Under the pieces are notes generated by a model that saw nothing but the letters and a program-made list of their open reading frames with translations, was not told where the DNA came from and made no database searches. A stretch of 64,000 nt of DNA, from assembly GCA_034432375.1 (NCBI GenBank), contig DAOUCA010000099.1, positions 1 to 64,000 of the forward strand, given 5' to 3'. A program made the translations under genes and the position numbers. Origin of the DNA: JAHBVH01 sp034432375. GTDB taxonomy: Bacteria; Chloroflexota; Anaerolineae; Caldilineales; Caldilineaceae. This document shows positions 34,982-44,090 of the stretch, piece by piece. Within the stretch, counting starts at the first letter, position 1, and every line of letters starts with the position of its first letter.

Positions 34982-37813
34982 ATGAATTTCCAGGTCAATA
35001 CGATTGCCAACCGGCTGAGTTTGCGCCAACCCCAGCGCGCAGCGTTGGAAATTCTGGCGCGGGTCGGCGAGATCATCCCGCTGGAGAAAGCGCCCGATGT
35101 CACGCAGGCACTCGCGATCATCCAATCCGAGTTTCCCACAGTGGCCGACTTTGAGCGCGACTTCCCTTCGCTCTGTTTTGCCTTGGCGACCGGCGTCGGC
35201 AAGACGCGGCTGATGGGCGCCTTTATCAGCTATTTGCATCGGGTGCACAACATTCGCCACTTCTTTGTGCTCGCGCCCAACCTCACCATCTACAACAAGC
35301 TGATCACCGACTTTACACCGAACACGCGCAAATATGTCTTCCAAGGCATTGCCGAATTCGCCAACCACCCGCCGGAGATTATCACCGGCGAGAATTACGA
35401 GAGTGGGCGGGGTGTGCGCGATGAGCATTATCTGCAACAGCGCATGTTCGACATTGGCGAAGTCCACATCAATATCTTTAACATCTCCAAGATCAACAGC
35501 GAAGTGCGCGGCGGTAATAAACCCCGCATTAAACGGCTCAGCGAATATATCGGCGAAAGTTACTTTGACTATCTGGCCGGTCTCGATGATCTCGTCCTGC
35601 TCATGGACGAGTCACATCGCTATCGCGCCCAGGCCGGCTTGCGCGCGATCAACGAATTGAAGCCAATTCTGGGGCTGGAACTGACCGCCACGCCCCAGAT
35701 CGAAGCGGGGAAAACGAGTACGCCCTTCCAGAATGTGATCTACAGCTATCCGCTTTCCAGCGCGATGACCGATGGCTTTGTCAAAGAGCCGGCCGTGGCC
35801 ACGCGTGAAAATTTCAACCCAGCCGGCTACGACGAGGCTGGTCTGGAACGGCTCAAGCTGGAAGATGGCGTGCGGCTGCACGAAAACAGCAAAGTCGAGT
35901 TGGAGATCTACGCGCGTGAGCAGCAGTTGCCGATTGTCAAGCCCTTGATGCTGGTGGTGGCGCAGGATACCGACCATGCCGAAGCGTTGGTGCGGCTGCT
36001 GGAAGCCCCCGATTTTTTTGATGGTCGTTATCGCGGGCGGGTGATCACCGTCCATTCCAACCAGCGCGGCGAAGAGAAGGACGAAACGGTCGAAAAGCTG
36101 CTCTCCGTCGAAGATCGCCACAACCCCGTCGAGATTGTCGTTCATGTCAACATGCTCAAAGAGGGCTGGGATGTCACCAACCTCTATACGATTGTGCCGC
36201 TGCGCACCGCCAACTCCAAAACCCTGGTCGAACAGTCGATTGGGCGTGGGCTGCGCCTGCCCTACGGCAAACGCACCGGCAACCCCGCCGTGGACCGTCT
36301 CACCATCGTCTCGCATGACCGCTTTCAAGAGATTATCGACGCGGCCAACAACCCCGACTCGATCATTCGCACCGGCGTGGTGATTGGCCGCGATATTCCG
36401 CTCGCCGGGCAGCAGATCGTCGCCGTGCCTTCCACGCTGCTGCAGCACTTGGTTGGTGGCAATGGCAGCAGCGCCACTGCGTCAGCTAGCGCGACCGGCA
36501 CCGGTACAGAGGTTGGTCAACCGCAGCAAACGCCCGCGCCCCTTTTCTACACCCCGCACGAGCAAGCGGCGGTCCATCTCATTCTCGAGGTGATTAAAAA
36601 CGAATACGAGACTTTGCCGCGCGCCGCGGCGTTGTGTCAAGCGCCGATCCAGCATGCGATTACCGACAAAGTCTACCAGGCCCTGACGCCAATGCAATTG
36701 GGGATCGATGGCGTTGTGGCTGACCGGTTGGACCAGACGCAGGTCGCTGCCATTGTGGCCAAGACCACCGCAGTGGTGGCGCAGTTGACCATCAACATTC
36801 CACGCATTGCGGTGGTACCAACCGGCGAAGTCAGTGGTGCATTCCGCCCTTTTGCGCTTGATCTGCGCAGCGTCCATTACCAGCCGGTGGCACAGAATAT
36901 TCTCATTCAACATCTGCAAAGCAACACCCAATATCGCCTGCGCAACGACAATGGCGTCGCCACCGAAGCCGCGCCCGCCGACTATCTCGTGCGCAGCTTG
37001 ATGGACTACAACGATATCAACTACGATGACCACGCCGCGCTGCTCTATGGCCTGGCCGATCAGGTGATTACCCACTTGCGCGGTTATCTGGCTGATGAAG
37101 CCGACCTGCTCAACGTCTTGCAATTCAATGAGAAGCGCTTAGCTGAGCTGATCCATCTGCAGATGCAGGAGCATTACGAAGAGTACGCCACCACCTATGA
37201 AGCACATGTCAGCCACGGCTTTACCCTCCTGGACAGCACCCAATATCAACTCCCGCCCCATCAAGCCGCGCGCAACTTCCGCCAACCGGTCGCGGTCAAA
37301 CATGAGATCCGCAACATGCTCTTTGGCGGCTTCCAGCGCTGTCTCTTCCCGCAGCAGAAATTTGATTCGGATGCCGAGCGCCGCCTGGCGGTTGTGCTCG
37401 AAAATGACCCCGACCCGACCTTGAAATGGATCAAACCGCCACGGGGCAGCTTCCGCATCTACTATCAGAATGACCGGAGATACGAACCCGATTTTGTGGT
37501 CGAAAGCGCGACGGCCAAATACATCTGTGAACCCAAGCGCGCCGATGAGTTGGCGGATCCGGATGTGCAAGCCAAGGCAAAGGCCGCGGTGACTTGGTGT
37601 GGTCATGCCAGCGCCCACGCCGCGAAACAAGTGTGGTTGGCCATTGCACAAGGTTGTAGGCCGGTTGAAAAGATCACACTAAGCTTGGATAAGGATAGTG
37701 GTGAAACACCCTATGCACTGGCCCTGAGTCATGATCCACACAAAGCCTGTATCCTAACCAAACGTTCATCGCCAGCACAATATACCGTTCATTGCGCTGA
37801 TATTTTCCGCTGA
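34982..37813 (+). CDS. type III restriction Res-like DEAD/DEAH helicase with PD-(D/E)XK nuclease
   Basis: A 943-residue protein. SF2 motor: LRQPQRAALEI Q-tip, Walker A FALATGVGKTRLMGA, MDESHR (DEAH-like box), ELTATP, and motif VI QSIGRGLRLPYG. The C-terminus YYQNDRRYEPDFVVES followed by YICEPKRADE gives the PD...ExK nuclease core. This matches the Res subunit of type III restriction systems or a related defence helicase. No mod methylase or specificity gene is found within the window on either side, so it is solitary here. ATG with GAGAGG upstream; an inverted repeat GTCAACgatttGTTGAC at 34936-34952 lies in the leader. Confidence 0.85.
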   Translation: MNFQVNTIANRLSLRQPQRAALEILARVGEIIPLEKAPDVTQALAIIQSEFPTVADFERDFPSLCFALATGVGKTRLMGAFISYLHRVHNIRHFFVLAPNLTIYNKLITDFTPNTRKYVFQGIAEFANHPPEIITGENYESGRGVRDEHYLQQRMFDIGEVHINIFNISKINSEVRGGNKPRIKRLSEYIGESYFDYLAGLDDLVLLMDESHRYRAQAGLRAINELKPILGLELTATPQIEAGKTSTPFQNVIYSYPLSSAMTDGFVKEPAVATRENFNPAGYDEAGLERLKLEDGVRLHENSKVELEIYAREQQLPIVKPLMLVVAQDTDHAEALVRLLEAPDFFDGRYRGRVITVHSNQRGEEKDETVEKLLSVEDRHNPVEIVVHVNMLKEGWDVTNLYTIVPLRTANSKTLVEQSIGRGLRLPYGKRTGNPAVDRLTIVSHDRFQEIIDAANNPDSIIRTGVVIGRDIPLAGQQIVAVPSTLLQHLVGGNGSSATASASATGTGTEVGQPQQTPAPLFYTPHEQAAVHLILEVIKNEYETLPRAAALCQAPIQHAITDKVYQALTPMQLGIDGVVADRLDQTQVAAIVAKTTAVVAQLTINIPRIAVVPTGEVSGAFRPFALDLRSVHYQPVAQNILIQHLQSNTQYRLRNDNGVATEAAPADYLVRSLMDYNDINYDDHAALLYGLADQVITHLRGYLADEADLLNVLQFNEKRLAELIHLQMQEHYEEYATTYEAHVSHGFTLLDSTQYQLPPHQAARNFRQPVAVKHEIRNMLFGGFQRCLFPQQKFDSDAERRLAVVLENDPDPTLKWIKPPRGSFRIYYQNDRRYEPDFVVESATAKYICEPKRADELADPDVQAKAKAAVTWCGHASAHAAKQVWLAIAQGCRPVEKITLSLDKDSGETPYALALSHDPHKACILTKRSSPAQYTVHCADIFR

Positions 37814-37961
37814 TCCGAACTTTTGATGATGAGAATAGCCACACACGCCTTTGCACACGTTTCTTTATGTATCTTCTGCTTCTACCTTCTTCTCTAGATA
37901 GAAAGATCGCAAAACGTTATCGTGTACCACGACGATTCCGGTCGCCGCCGTAACCAGGTGT

Positions 37962-38566
37962 ATGCGTGGAAAACTTGCCACCAGCGACGCCTGCATACGG
38001 CGCTGGTGTGTACTGAGGCGGGGGAGAGCAACAGCCCTCGGCCACGCCGGCCTTGGCCTGGTAGTCTTGCTCGTGGTATTTCTGCTCGGCGGGGATCCCG
38101 GTGCCCTCATCGGTGTACTTGAGCAAGCGCCCGCGCCATCAACACAGAATAGTGGCGATACGACCTCCCTGGGCGAGGCATGTCAGACGGGGGAAGACGC
38201 CAACAACCGCGAGGATTGTCGCGTGGTGGGCTTTGTCAACAGCATCCAGGCCTTCTGGGCTGACGAATTTTCCCGCCAGAGTGGGAACTGCAGGCGGACT
38301 GTCTGGCCGGCGTCTGGGTCTACCATGCCACAGAAACAGGCTATCTGACGCAAGTAACGGATGAGGAGATCGCTCAGGCCTTGGACGCCGCGGCTGCCGT
38401 AGGTGACGAGCAGATCCAGCGCCAGACACAGGGTCGCGGCTCACCTGAATCGTGGACGCATGGCTCATCTGCGTAACGGCAGGAACCATTGATGAAGGGC
38501 TTAAAGACCGGAGACTTAAACGCCTGCAGTTAGCTTTGATTGCATAGCGTGCTTGCGTAAATGTTA
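37962..38566 (+). pseudogene. neutral zinc metallopeptidase (YpfJ/KPN_02809-like), catalytic core deleted
   Basis: An N-terminal piece in one frame (MRGKLATSD, membrane helix HAGLGLVVLLVVFLLGGDP, then CRVVGFVNSIQAFWADEF) is recognisable as the start of the family. From about 38288 a second frame gives the family C-terminus: ELQADCLAGVWVYHAT, EEIAQALDAAAAVGDEQIQ and SWTHGSSA, an in-frame TAA at about 38474, then KGLKTGDLNAC. The whole HExxH region normally between the pieces is absent. Internal deletion, frameshift and nonsense codon together leave no doubt that it is dead. Confidence 0.8.
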
Positions 38567-38586
38567 AACGCATCTGTATTATTTCC

Positions 38587-40677
38587 TTATCGTAAGTGCG
38601 CCACGGTAACATCACGCGCCGGAGCTATCAGAATAATTTCCTGGTCACTGATCGTTGTCTCTGCTCCCCACAATGTGATCGCATTCGCAAAGCCTCCCCA
38701 CACGCTATCGATCGTCAACCGCACCGGGCGCGCCTGTCGCGTTGGATTCGCTACCCACAGATAGGTGCCACCGTCGCCAGTGTGCAACCGCGCCTTCACC
38801 TGTGGATCGCTGCTGATCACCTGTTGTTTTTTGCCGGCAAAATCAAATAACTTGGCAAAGGGCGACGATGCGCCTTCTTGCGGATGACTGCCATACCCCG
38901 CGCCAACCATCGTGCCCATCAACCGTGTCTTACCCTTGCCAAAGGTGTGATCGACCGCCGCGATCTGCCCATCCCCGTACCAACCAGCCGCTGTTCCTGT
39001 CGTTGGCTCGTACGCTTGTAAGAAGATGCCGCCCCACGTCGGGATGCCACTCAGGTTAAATTTGAGATCGCCAAGGATATCCGGCGTAAATTCAACATAG
39101 TTTTCGCGGCAGCCAAAGAGTTCATCCAAGCCCAAATTTGGCTGTACGGTGCCGACATGCGCCTGGTCGCCCCAGTAGGCGGGGCAGCCCTCAGCAATCA
39201 GCGTGCCACCGGCGGCTACCCACGCTTTGATCTGCGTCGCATGGGGTTGGGTCAACATGACAGGGATGGGAAGGTAGAGAAAATCATATTGGTCAATATC
39301 GTCGATGTGCACCCAATCGGCTTGGATATTATTCGAGAAAAAGCCCTGATAGGCCCCTTCCATGGAGCGAGCATAGAAATCGGTTTTACCCTGCTGTGCA
39401 TAGAGAAAGAATTGCGTCTCCGGCGCATAGATAATGCCGACTTCGCCTTGGATTGGCTTCGATTTCCATAGCGCCGTCTGTTCCGGCGCGGTCGCCCATT
39501 TGCCAACCTTGCTGACCATTTCCGAGCGTTCCGTGCGTGAGCCGTCCATCCCATAGCCGCCAAAGGCACCAAAGAGGGGCCCGTCGAGCAGGGGCCGCCA
39601 CCGTAGGTAGAGCATGCCGGTCGCTCCCAGCATAAAGCTGGTCATGTCCCAAAAGCGGATATCCTCCGGCGTGGCAATGCGTCCTTCGTTGCGTGCTTTG
39701 CCAATCACCTGTGGCTGCATCCAAAGCGGGCCGGCGTAGGTTTCGGCGTGCCAGAAGGGTTTGCCCCGCGCCGCAGCACGCACCAGATCCACGGCATGAA
39801 ATTGTTTCCACGGTTCGTCGCCGTGACGCGAGGAACCCCAGGTGTAACCATAGCTTTCGACCTCGGCGGCGGCGCGCCAATCATCGGCCCCACCGGGCGC
39901 GGCCTTGGTTAGCGTGCCGACGATGCCATGCCCGGTGATGGCGTTTTTGTCGTCCAAGCTGCGGATCAATTGCACCTTCCAGCGCATGAGTTCATAGGCG
40001 TTGTCAATGCGAAAGTCCAGCCAATCGAGCACATGCGGGTAGGGACCCAGGTGGCGCGGCGGCGTGATGTCGTCCCACTCGGCAAAGCTGTGACGGTTCC
40101 AACTCTGGCCCAGGGTTCGCAGATCACCATATTTGGTCTGCAGCCAGGCGCGGAACTTTTGCGCGGTGCCGTCGCAGAAACAGGTATCTTGGCGATAGTT
40201 GGCCTCGTTCCAGACATCGTAGCCGCCCATGCCGGGGTGATCTTGATAGCGGTTGACCAACGCAGTCAGGAAGTTTTCGACCAATGCCTTGTAATCCTCG
40301 TTGTCCAGACAGAGACCGGGAAAGCCGCCGGTGGCACAACTGGCGCTCATCTGGCTCTCCAGGCGCTGACCATTGATCGTTTCGTAGCGGGCATGGGCAT
40401 AGCGGCGGAAAGCCCACTCTGGCGCGGCCATGCTAAACTCAGCGATGACGGTCTTCATGCCATGTTCGGCGGCCAGATCAAATTGGCGATCGTAGTCGCT
40501 CCAGTCAAAGACGCCGGGCGCGATCTCAATCGCCGACCAGAGCACCCAGTGGCGAAAGATGTTCATGCCATCCTCGGCGGCAACGCCATAGTCGCGCGCC
40601 CAGTCGGCCTGGGGTGGATTCGATTTGCGGAAGTAGACCGCGCCATAGGGGAAGGCGGGTAGCGTGGATCGGGTCAT
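38587..40677 (-). CDS. beta-galactosidase, GH42 type
   Basis: A 696-residue glycosidase without signal peptide. TIM barrel begins FPYGAVYFRKSNPPQADW; acid/base Glu158 in VWNEANY and nucleophile Glu312 in HAETYAG are both present, followed by the Rossmann-like trimerisation domain (GEVGIIYAPETQFF; AAGGTLIAEGCP) and a beta C-terminal domain. The ATG at 40677, with AAAGGA upstream, is preferred to an upstream ATG at 40776 because the barrel begins there. It would cut terminal beta-galactosides from imported oligosaccharides, fitting the solute-binding protein and LacI regulator of the same locus, from which it is separated by a toxin-antitoxin pair. Confidence 0.9.
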   Translation of the reverse strand: MTRSTLPAFPYGAVYFRKSNPPQADWARDYGVAAEDGMNIFRHWVLWSAIEIAPGVFDWSDYDRQFDLAAEHGMKTVIAEFSMAAPEWAFRRYAHARYETINGQRLESQMSASCATGGFPGLCLDNEDYKALVENFLTALVNRYQDHPGMGGYDVWNEANYRQDTCFCDGTAQKFRAWLQTKYGDLRTLGQSWNRHSFAEWDDITPPRHLGPYPHVLDWLDFRIDNAYELMRWKVQLIRSLDDKNAITGHGIVGTLTKAAPGGADDWRAAAEVESYGYTWGSSRHGDEPWKQFHAVDLVRAAARGKPFWHAETYAGPLWMQPQVIGKARNEGRIATPEDIRFWDMTSFMLGATGMLYLRWRPLLDGPLFGAFGGYGMDGSRTERSEMVSKVGKWATAPEQTALWKSKPIQGEVGIIYAPETQFFLYAQQGKTDFYARSMEGAYQGFFSNNIQADWVHIDDIDQYDFLYLPIPVMLTQPHATQIKAWVAAGGTLIAEGCPAYWGDQAHVGTVQPNLGLDELFGCRENYVEFTPDILGDLKFNLSGIPTWGGIFLQAYEPTTGTAAGWYGDGQIAAVDHTFGKGKTRLMGTMVGAGYGSHPQEGASSPFAKLFDFAGKKQQVISSDPQVKARLHTGDGGTYLWVANPTRQARPVRLTIDSVWGGFANAITLWGAETTISDQEIILIAPARDVTVAHLR

Positions 40678-40805
40678 GGGGACAGGGTCCTTTCTGGATT
40701 GGGAATATGATATCTTCATCACTTGCGCAGATCGCCGGCTGAGTAGGTTGCTTTTTGCCGGGTGTGAAGCCAACATCTGCGTAACTTCTACTCTTGAAGG
40801 TACTA

Positions 40806-40880
40806 CTAACCCCTCCCCAACCTGGGGAGGGAACGGTCACGACTCCTCCCCCAATCTGGGGGAGGTTGGGAGGGGGTGGC
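40806..40880. repeat. CCCCTCCCC palindromic repeat
   Basis: Two nested palindromes, CCCTCCCCAACCTGGGGAGGG and CCTCCCCCAATCTGGGGGAGG (given approximately in one-strand form), lie upstream of the GH42 gene. This C/G-rich class of intergenic repeat is common in Chloroflexota and cyanobacteria. No gene in the 40678-40963 gap. Confidence 0.55.
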
Positions 40881-40963
40881 TTGGTAGTTACGCTTGAAGA
40901 AGGAAATTTGCGATTGTATTGACAATGAAACTTTGCAATGTTAAACTCTCTGTTATACATATT

Positions 40964-41104
40964 AATACCTTCGCCGAACCTTGTTTTGGCGGAAATTTCC
41001 AGATGTCATTCCTGCGCAGGCAGGAATCTACTCGTGTAACATGAAGATGGATTCCTGCCTGCGCAGGAATGACGGCTCTAATTTCTGAAATTGGCGAAGG
41101 TATT
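40964..41104. mobile_element. MITE-like palindromic element, copy 2 (complete)
   Basis: 141 bp with terminal inverted repeats AATACCTTCGCC and GGCGAAGGTATT, and an internal 24-bp perfect palindrome around ACTCGTGTAACATGAAGATG. It equals copy 1 at the window start over 134 bp apart from one base. No obvious target duplication. The element lies 34 bp before the antitoxin gene, so its right end may contribute to the promoter of the toxin-antitoxin pair. Confidence 0.88.
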
Positions 41105-41138
41105 GACATATAGGAGACTATTCTGAGAGGTGTATTCT

Positions 41139-41462
41139 ATGCAATATGACATTCTATTAACGAAGCAACCAGCCAATGGTTATCTAGCTCGTCCCATCTT
41201 GATGCCAGAGATCGTTGTTTCCGGTGCCGATGAGGAAGAAGCATTGGCGCTCGTCCGTGCGGCTATTGCCAAGGCGACTGTGCAGAGTCGCCTTGTTCGT
41301 GTTGATGTTCCCAATGGCACTGAACCAGTCGATGATCCGTGGCTGCGTTTTGGTGGTGCGTGGGGAGATGAGAATGATTGGGAACAGTTTGAGAAGGACA
41401 TCCAGGCATTCCGTTGTGAAATCGATAAGCAAACACAAAACACGACTGAAATCGACTCGTAA
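41139..41462 (+). CDS. antitoxin of the VapC pair
   Basis: A 107-residue acidic protein. The N-terminal block YDILLTKQPANGYLARPILMPE with DEEEALALVRAAI resembles short HicB-like/antitoxin folds, and the C-terminal Glu/Asp-rich tail is typical of the disordered toxin-binding region. GAGAGG lies 8 nt before the ATG at 41139 (a GTG at 41130 is the alternative). Its TAA overlaps the toxin ATG (TAATG). No clear DNA-binding motif is seen, so it may rely on another fold for autoregulation. Confidence 0.78.
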   Translation: MQYDILLTKQPANGYLARPILMPEIVVSGADEEEALALVRAAIAKATVQSRLVRVDVPNGTEPVDDPWLRFGGAWGDENDWEQFEKDIQAFRCEIDKQTQNTTEIDS

Positions 41463-41881
41463 TGCTCTACATACTTGACATAGATCATGTGTCCTTATTA
41501 CAGCGTCAACATCCAGTCGTACTAAGAAATTTGCAAAACGTCTCTACTGAGAATCGTGCAGTGACCGTCATCACACTTGCAGAGCAGGTACAGGGTCGTT
41601 TGGCTACCTTTCGTCGTGCAAGAAATGAAGCGGAAAGCAGCCGGATGCTACAGTTCTTGGTACAAACGATCGAGTTTTTCCAAACCATCCAAGTGCTACC
41701 ATATGATGACAAAGCGGTCATTGAATTTGAACGACTTCGACAACTGAAAATTCGGGTTGGTACGCAAGATTTGCGTATTGCAGCAATCGCACTGTCCAAT
41801 CAGGCGACAGTTGTCACTCGAAATTACCGAGATTTTGAACGAGCTCCAGAACTGAATATCACTGATTGGACAGTTTCGTAA
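41462..41881 (+). CDS. vapC: VapC-like PIN-domain toxin ribonuclease
   Basis: A 139-residue PIN protein with the acidic site: Asp in YILDIDHVSLL near 7, Glu in VITLAEQVQG near 40, Asp in GTQDLRIAAIAL near 100 and the final TRNYRDFERAP block. Such toxins cleave tRNA or rRNA when released from the antitoxin. The start overlaps the antitoxin stop by 1 nt. The stop lies 1 nt from the convergent end of the glycosidase gene at 41883, so the module is wedged tightly into the carbohydrate locus. Confidence 0.88.
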   Translation: MLYILDIDHVSLLQRQHPVVLRNLQNVSTENRAVTVITLAEQVQGRLATFRRARNEAESSRMLQFLVQTIEFFQTIQVLPYDDKAVIEFERLRQLKIRVGTQDLRIAAIALSNQATVVTRNYRDFERAPELNITDWTVS

Positions 41882-41882
41882 C

Positions 41883-43985
41883 CTACGCCCAATCCACCGC
41901 CACCACCTCATGATCCAAAATTGACCCCACCTTCACCTGCAACCACCCTCCACTCACCTGCCACTGTGGTGTTTCTCCACGCCGTAACAACTGTACCCCT
42001 TTGACTGTCTTGCCCGCCGGGATCTGCACGCGCACCTGCTGTGCGCCCACCGGCGTCAATTCGCGTACCGGTCCTTTCATCATCATCGCATTCGTCAGAT
42101 TGACCAGATGCACCGTCAGCGATGCCGCCTGCTCCCATACCGTCACATCGAGCACGCCCGGCCCGTTCACCTCGACCGGGCGCGGCTCATTCGTGGCCCA
42201 ATCGACGGCATTGATAAGTAGCCGGCCGTGGTCGATGCAGAGCACCTCCCAGTAGGTGCGGTCGACATCCCACGGGAAGTAGACGACGCACCCCGCGCCG
42301 ATTTCGCGCAGATATGCTTCGGGAATGCCCGTGTGGTCGTCACGCACATAAACCTCTTCCATGGGTAGGTCGGGATAGGTGGGGATGAGGGTCAAGGGCG
42401 GGTTGGGGAAAGCGGTGTTGGCTTGAACGGGTAAGCGCTTGACGCCGTTGATGATCCGCTCGGTGTCGCCAAAGCCCTGAATGAGCGGGTGGTAGCTGCC
42501 ATCGGGGTTCGGTTCGAGGCGCAGATAAGAATTCTGCATTGGCCCCTCGACCTCGCCGGTCACATCCACGCCAAAGAGATCGGCTAATCCCAGGTTGTTC
42601 CGCCGTTGGCCCCACTCGTCATAGCGCGAGCTCTCGAAGGTGGCGATGAGGCTGCCGCCGCGCTGCACGAAATCACGCAACTGTTGACACTGTTCGTCTG
42701 AGAGCACGGCAATGTTGGGCAGGATCAGCGTTTTGAACCCGTCAACATGATCGGCGTCGAGCAGTTCATCGTGGACCATCTCAAAGGGAATGCGCGCCTC
42801 GATCAGCGCCTGATACCAGCCTTGCGTGTGATCCTCCACCTTGCCGCGTGCCTGTTGGCCACCGTAAAAGGCTGCGGTGCGCTGTGAATAGACGAGCGCC
42901 ACGCGGGCGATGGGGCGGATATTGCGTAGATAGCGTTCGTGCTTGGCTTGCCAAGTGTATGCCTCTTCGACCGGTTTGAGCCAGCGCTTGTCATAGAGCA
43001 CGCCACCGAATTTGGTGAACCAGGGGCGCAGTCCGTTGGCAATGCCGTCGGCCACCCATAGCGTAATCTCCGCTGGACTCTGTACCGAATCTTTCCAGCG
43101 ATACTGTTCTTCAACGCCCACACTAAAGATGCCGCCAATCGGTTTGTTGCCGAGGGTGGCGCGATATTCTTTGCCATTCTTGCCGTTGGCCCAAATCGCC
43201 ATCGTGCCGTGGCGCGCTTGGCGGTCGGCAAAGAGAATCCCGACCCGTTCACCGATGTTCTTCATGTTCAGCGTACTCAGGGCACCGCCACCGCTGTTGG
43301 CAATAAAGCAGCCATTGGGGTTGACGCTGCGGATCGTTGCGTCCCAACGATCCCAGATCGCAAAGAGCCGCGCCTGCCGCCAGAGATACCAGTGGCGATA
43401 GGTAGGATCGCTGGGGTCGCGCGCAAGAGGTAGATCCATGCCATAGGCTTGCTGGAATGTGCTGCGGCAACTTTCACAGTAACAGATCTCGCCGCCAGCC
43501 CAACGATTGCCAAAGATCCCTTCCACCTGATAGCGCTCCATGATCTCGCGGTGCACCTCAGTCATGAAGTCAAAATTATAGGGACCAAGCACACAGGAGA
43601 CCCACATCTCCGGCATCGCCCAGTGACGACGTGGGTTGCCTTGTGCGTCAACTGCAACCCATTCAGGATGCGCATCGGCGGCATCCTGGCGGATCGCGTG
43701 GGGATCGGTGCGCACGATGACCGTCATATCGAGATCGCGACAGCCCTGGATCAGCTCACCCAGTGGATCGCCGTCGCCCAACCAAGGGCTGCGGTGGTGA
43801 TAGGGAATTGTGGTGGGATAGTAGGCAGTACAGCCGCCGGCACTGAGACAAGCACCGTCGGCCTTGATACGTTTGAAGTAGTCGAGCCAAACGTTGAGAT
43901 CATAGTGACCAGGGTCATTCTCGACCAATGTCAGTTGCGCCCAACGCATGGGACGATCGAACCAGGTGGGTGTTGTTTGAAACAT
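41883..43985 (-). CDS. glycoside hydrolase, GHL6/beta-galactosidase-trimerisation type
   Basis: A 700-residue cytoplasmic protein. The N-terminal barrel (DRPMRWAQLTLVENDPGHYD; DLDMTVIVRTDPHA; EGIFGNRWAGGEICYCESC) matches hypothetical glycosyl hydrolase families related to GH29/GH42; the central domain RIALVYSQ-type (RVALVYSQRTAAFYGG; LPNIAVLSDEQ) is the beta-galactosidase trimerisation fold, with a beta C-terminus. Catalytic residues cannot be fixed by eye. It lies 105 bp downstream of the solute-binding protein gene on the same strand and likely degrades what that system imports. Confidence 0.8.
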   Translation of the reverse strand: MFQTTPTWFDRPMRWAQLTLVENDPGHYDLNVWLDYFKRIKADGACLSAGGCTAYYPTTIPYHHRSPWLGDGDPLGELIQGCRDLDMTVIVRTDPHAIRQDAADAHPEWVAVDAQGNPRRHWAMPEMWVSCVLGPYNFDFMTEVHREIMERYQVEGIFGNRWAGGEICYCESCRSTFQQAYGMDLPLARDPSDPTYRHWYLWRQARLFAIWDRWDATIRSVNPNGCFIANSGGGALSTLNMKNIGERVGILFADRQARHGTMAIWANGKNGKEYRATLGNKPIGGIFSVGVEEQYRWKDSVQSPAEITLWVADGIANGLRPWFTKFGGVLYDKRWLKPVEEAYTWQAKHERYLRNIRPIARVALVYSQRTAAFYGGQQARGKVEDHTQGWYQALIEARIPFEMVHDELLDADHVDGFKTLILPNIAVLSDEQCQQLRDFVQRGGSLIATFESSRYDEWGQRRNNLGLADLFGVDVTGEVEGPMQNSYLRLEPNPDGSYHPLIQGFGDTERIINGVKRLPVQANTAFPNPPLTLIPTYPDLPMEEVYVRDDHTGIPEAYLREIGAGCVVYFPWDVDRTYWEVLCIDHGRLLINAVDWATNEPRPVEVNGPGVLDVTVWEQAASLTVHLVNLTNAMMMKGPVRELTPVGAQQVRVQIPAGKTVKGVQLLRRGETPQWQVSGGWLQVKVGSILDHEVVAVDWA

Positions 43986-43999
43986 GTGGAAAGGTCGAT

Positions 44000-44090
44000 T
44001 CTATTTGGAGATCGGAGACGGGGGATCGGAGATTAGAGCGTGGAGATCGTAGCGCGTTAGAATCTCCAATCTCCAGTCTCCAATCTCTAC
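44000..44090 (-). repeat. 8-bp-period GGAGATTG tract with complement, after stop codon
   Basis: On the coding strand of the solute-binding protein gene, directly after its TAA, GTAGAGATTGGAGACTGG continues as AGATTGGAGATTC with an 8-bp step; about 25 bp later comes the complementary series ATCTCC. The transcript can fold into a hairpin between the two genes. Same layout as the tract at 3241. Confidence 0.65.

Noticed and set aside
35612..36448. 278-codon open frame opposite the restriction-type helicase
   Set aside because: Antisense shadow; the sense protein has complete helicase motifs through this region.
41103..41138. TTGACA at the MITE border as a clear promoter of the toxin-antitoxin pair
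   Set aside because: No -10 at 16-18 bp spacing; TATTCT words are 10 or 24 bp away, so only a possible contribution is noted.
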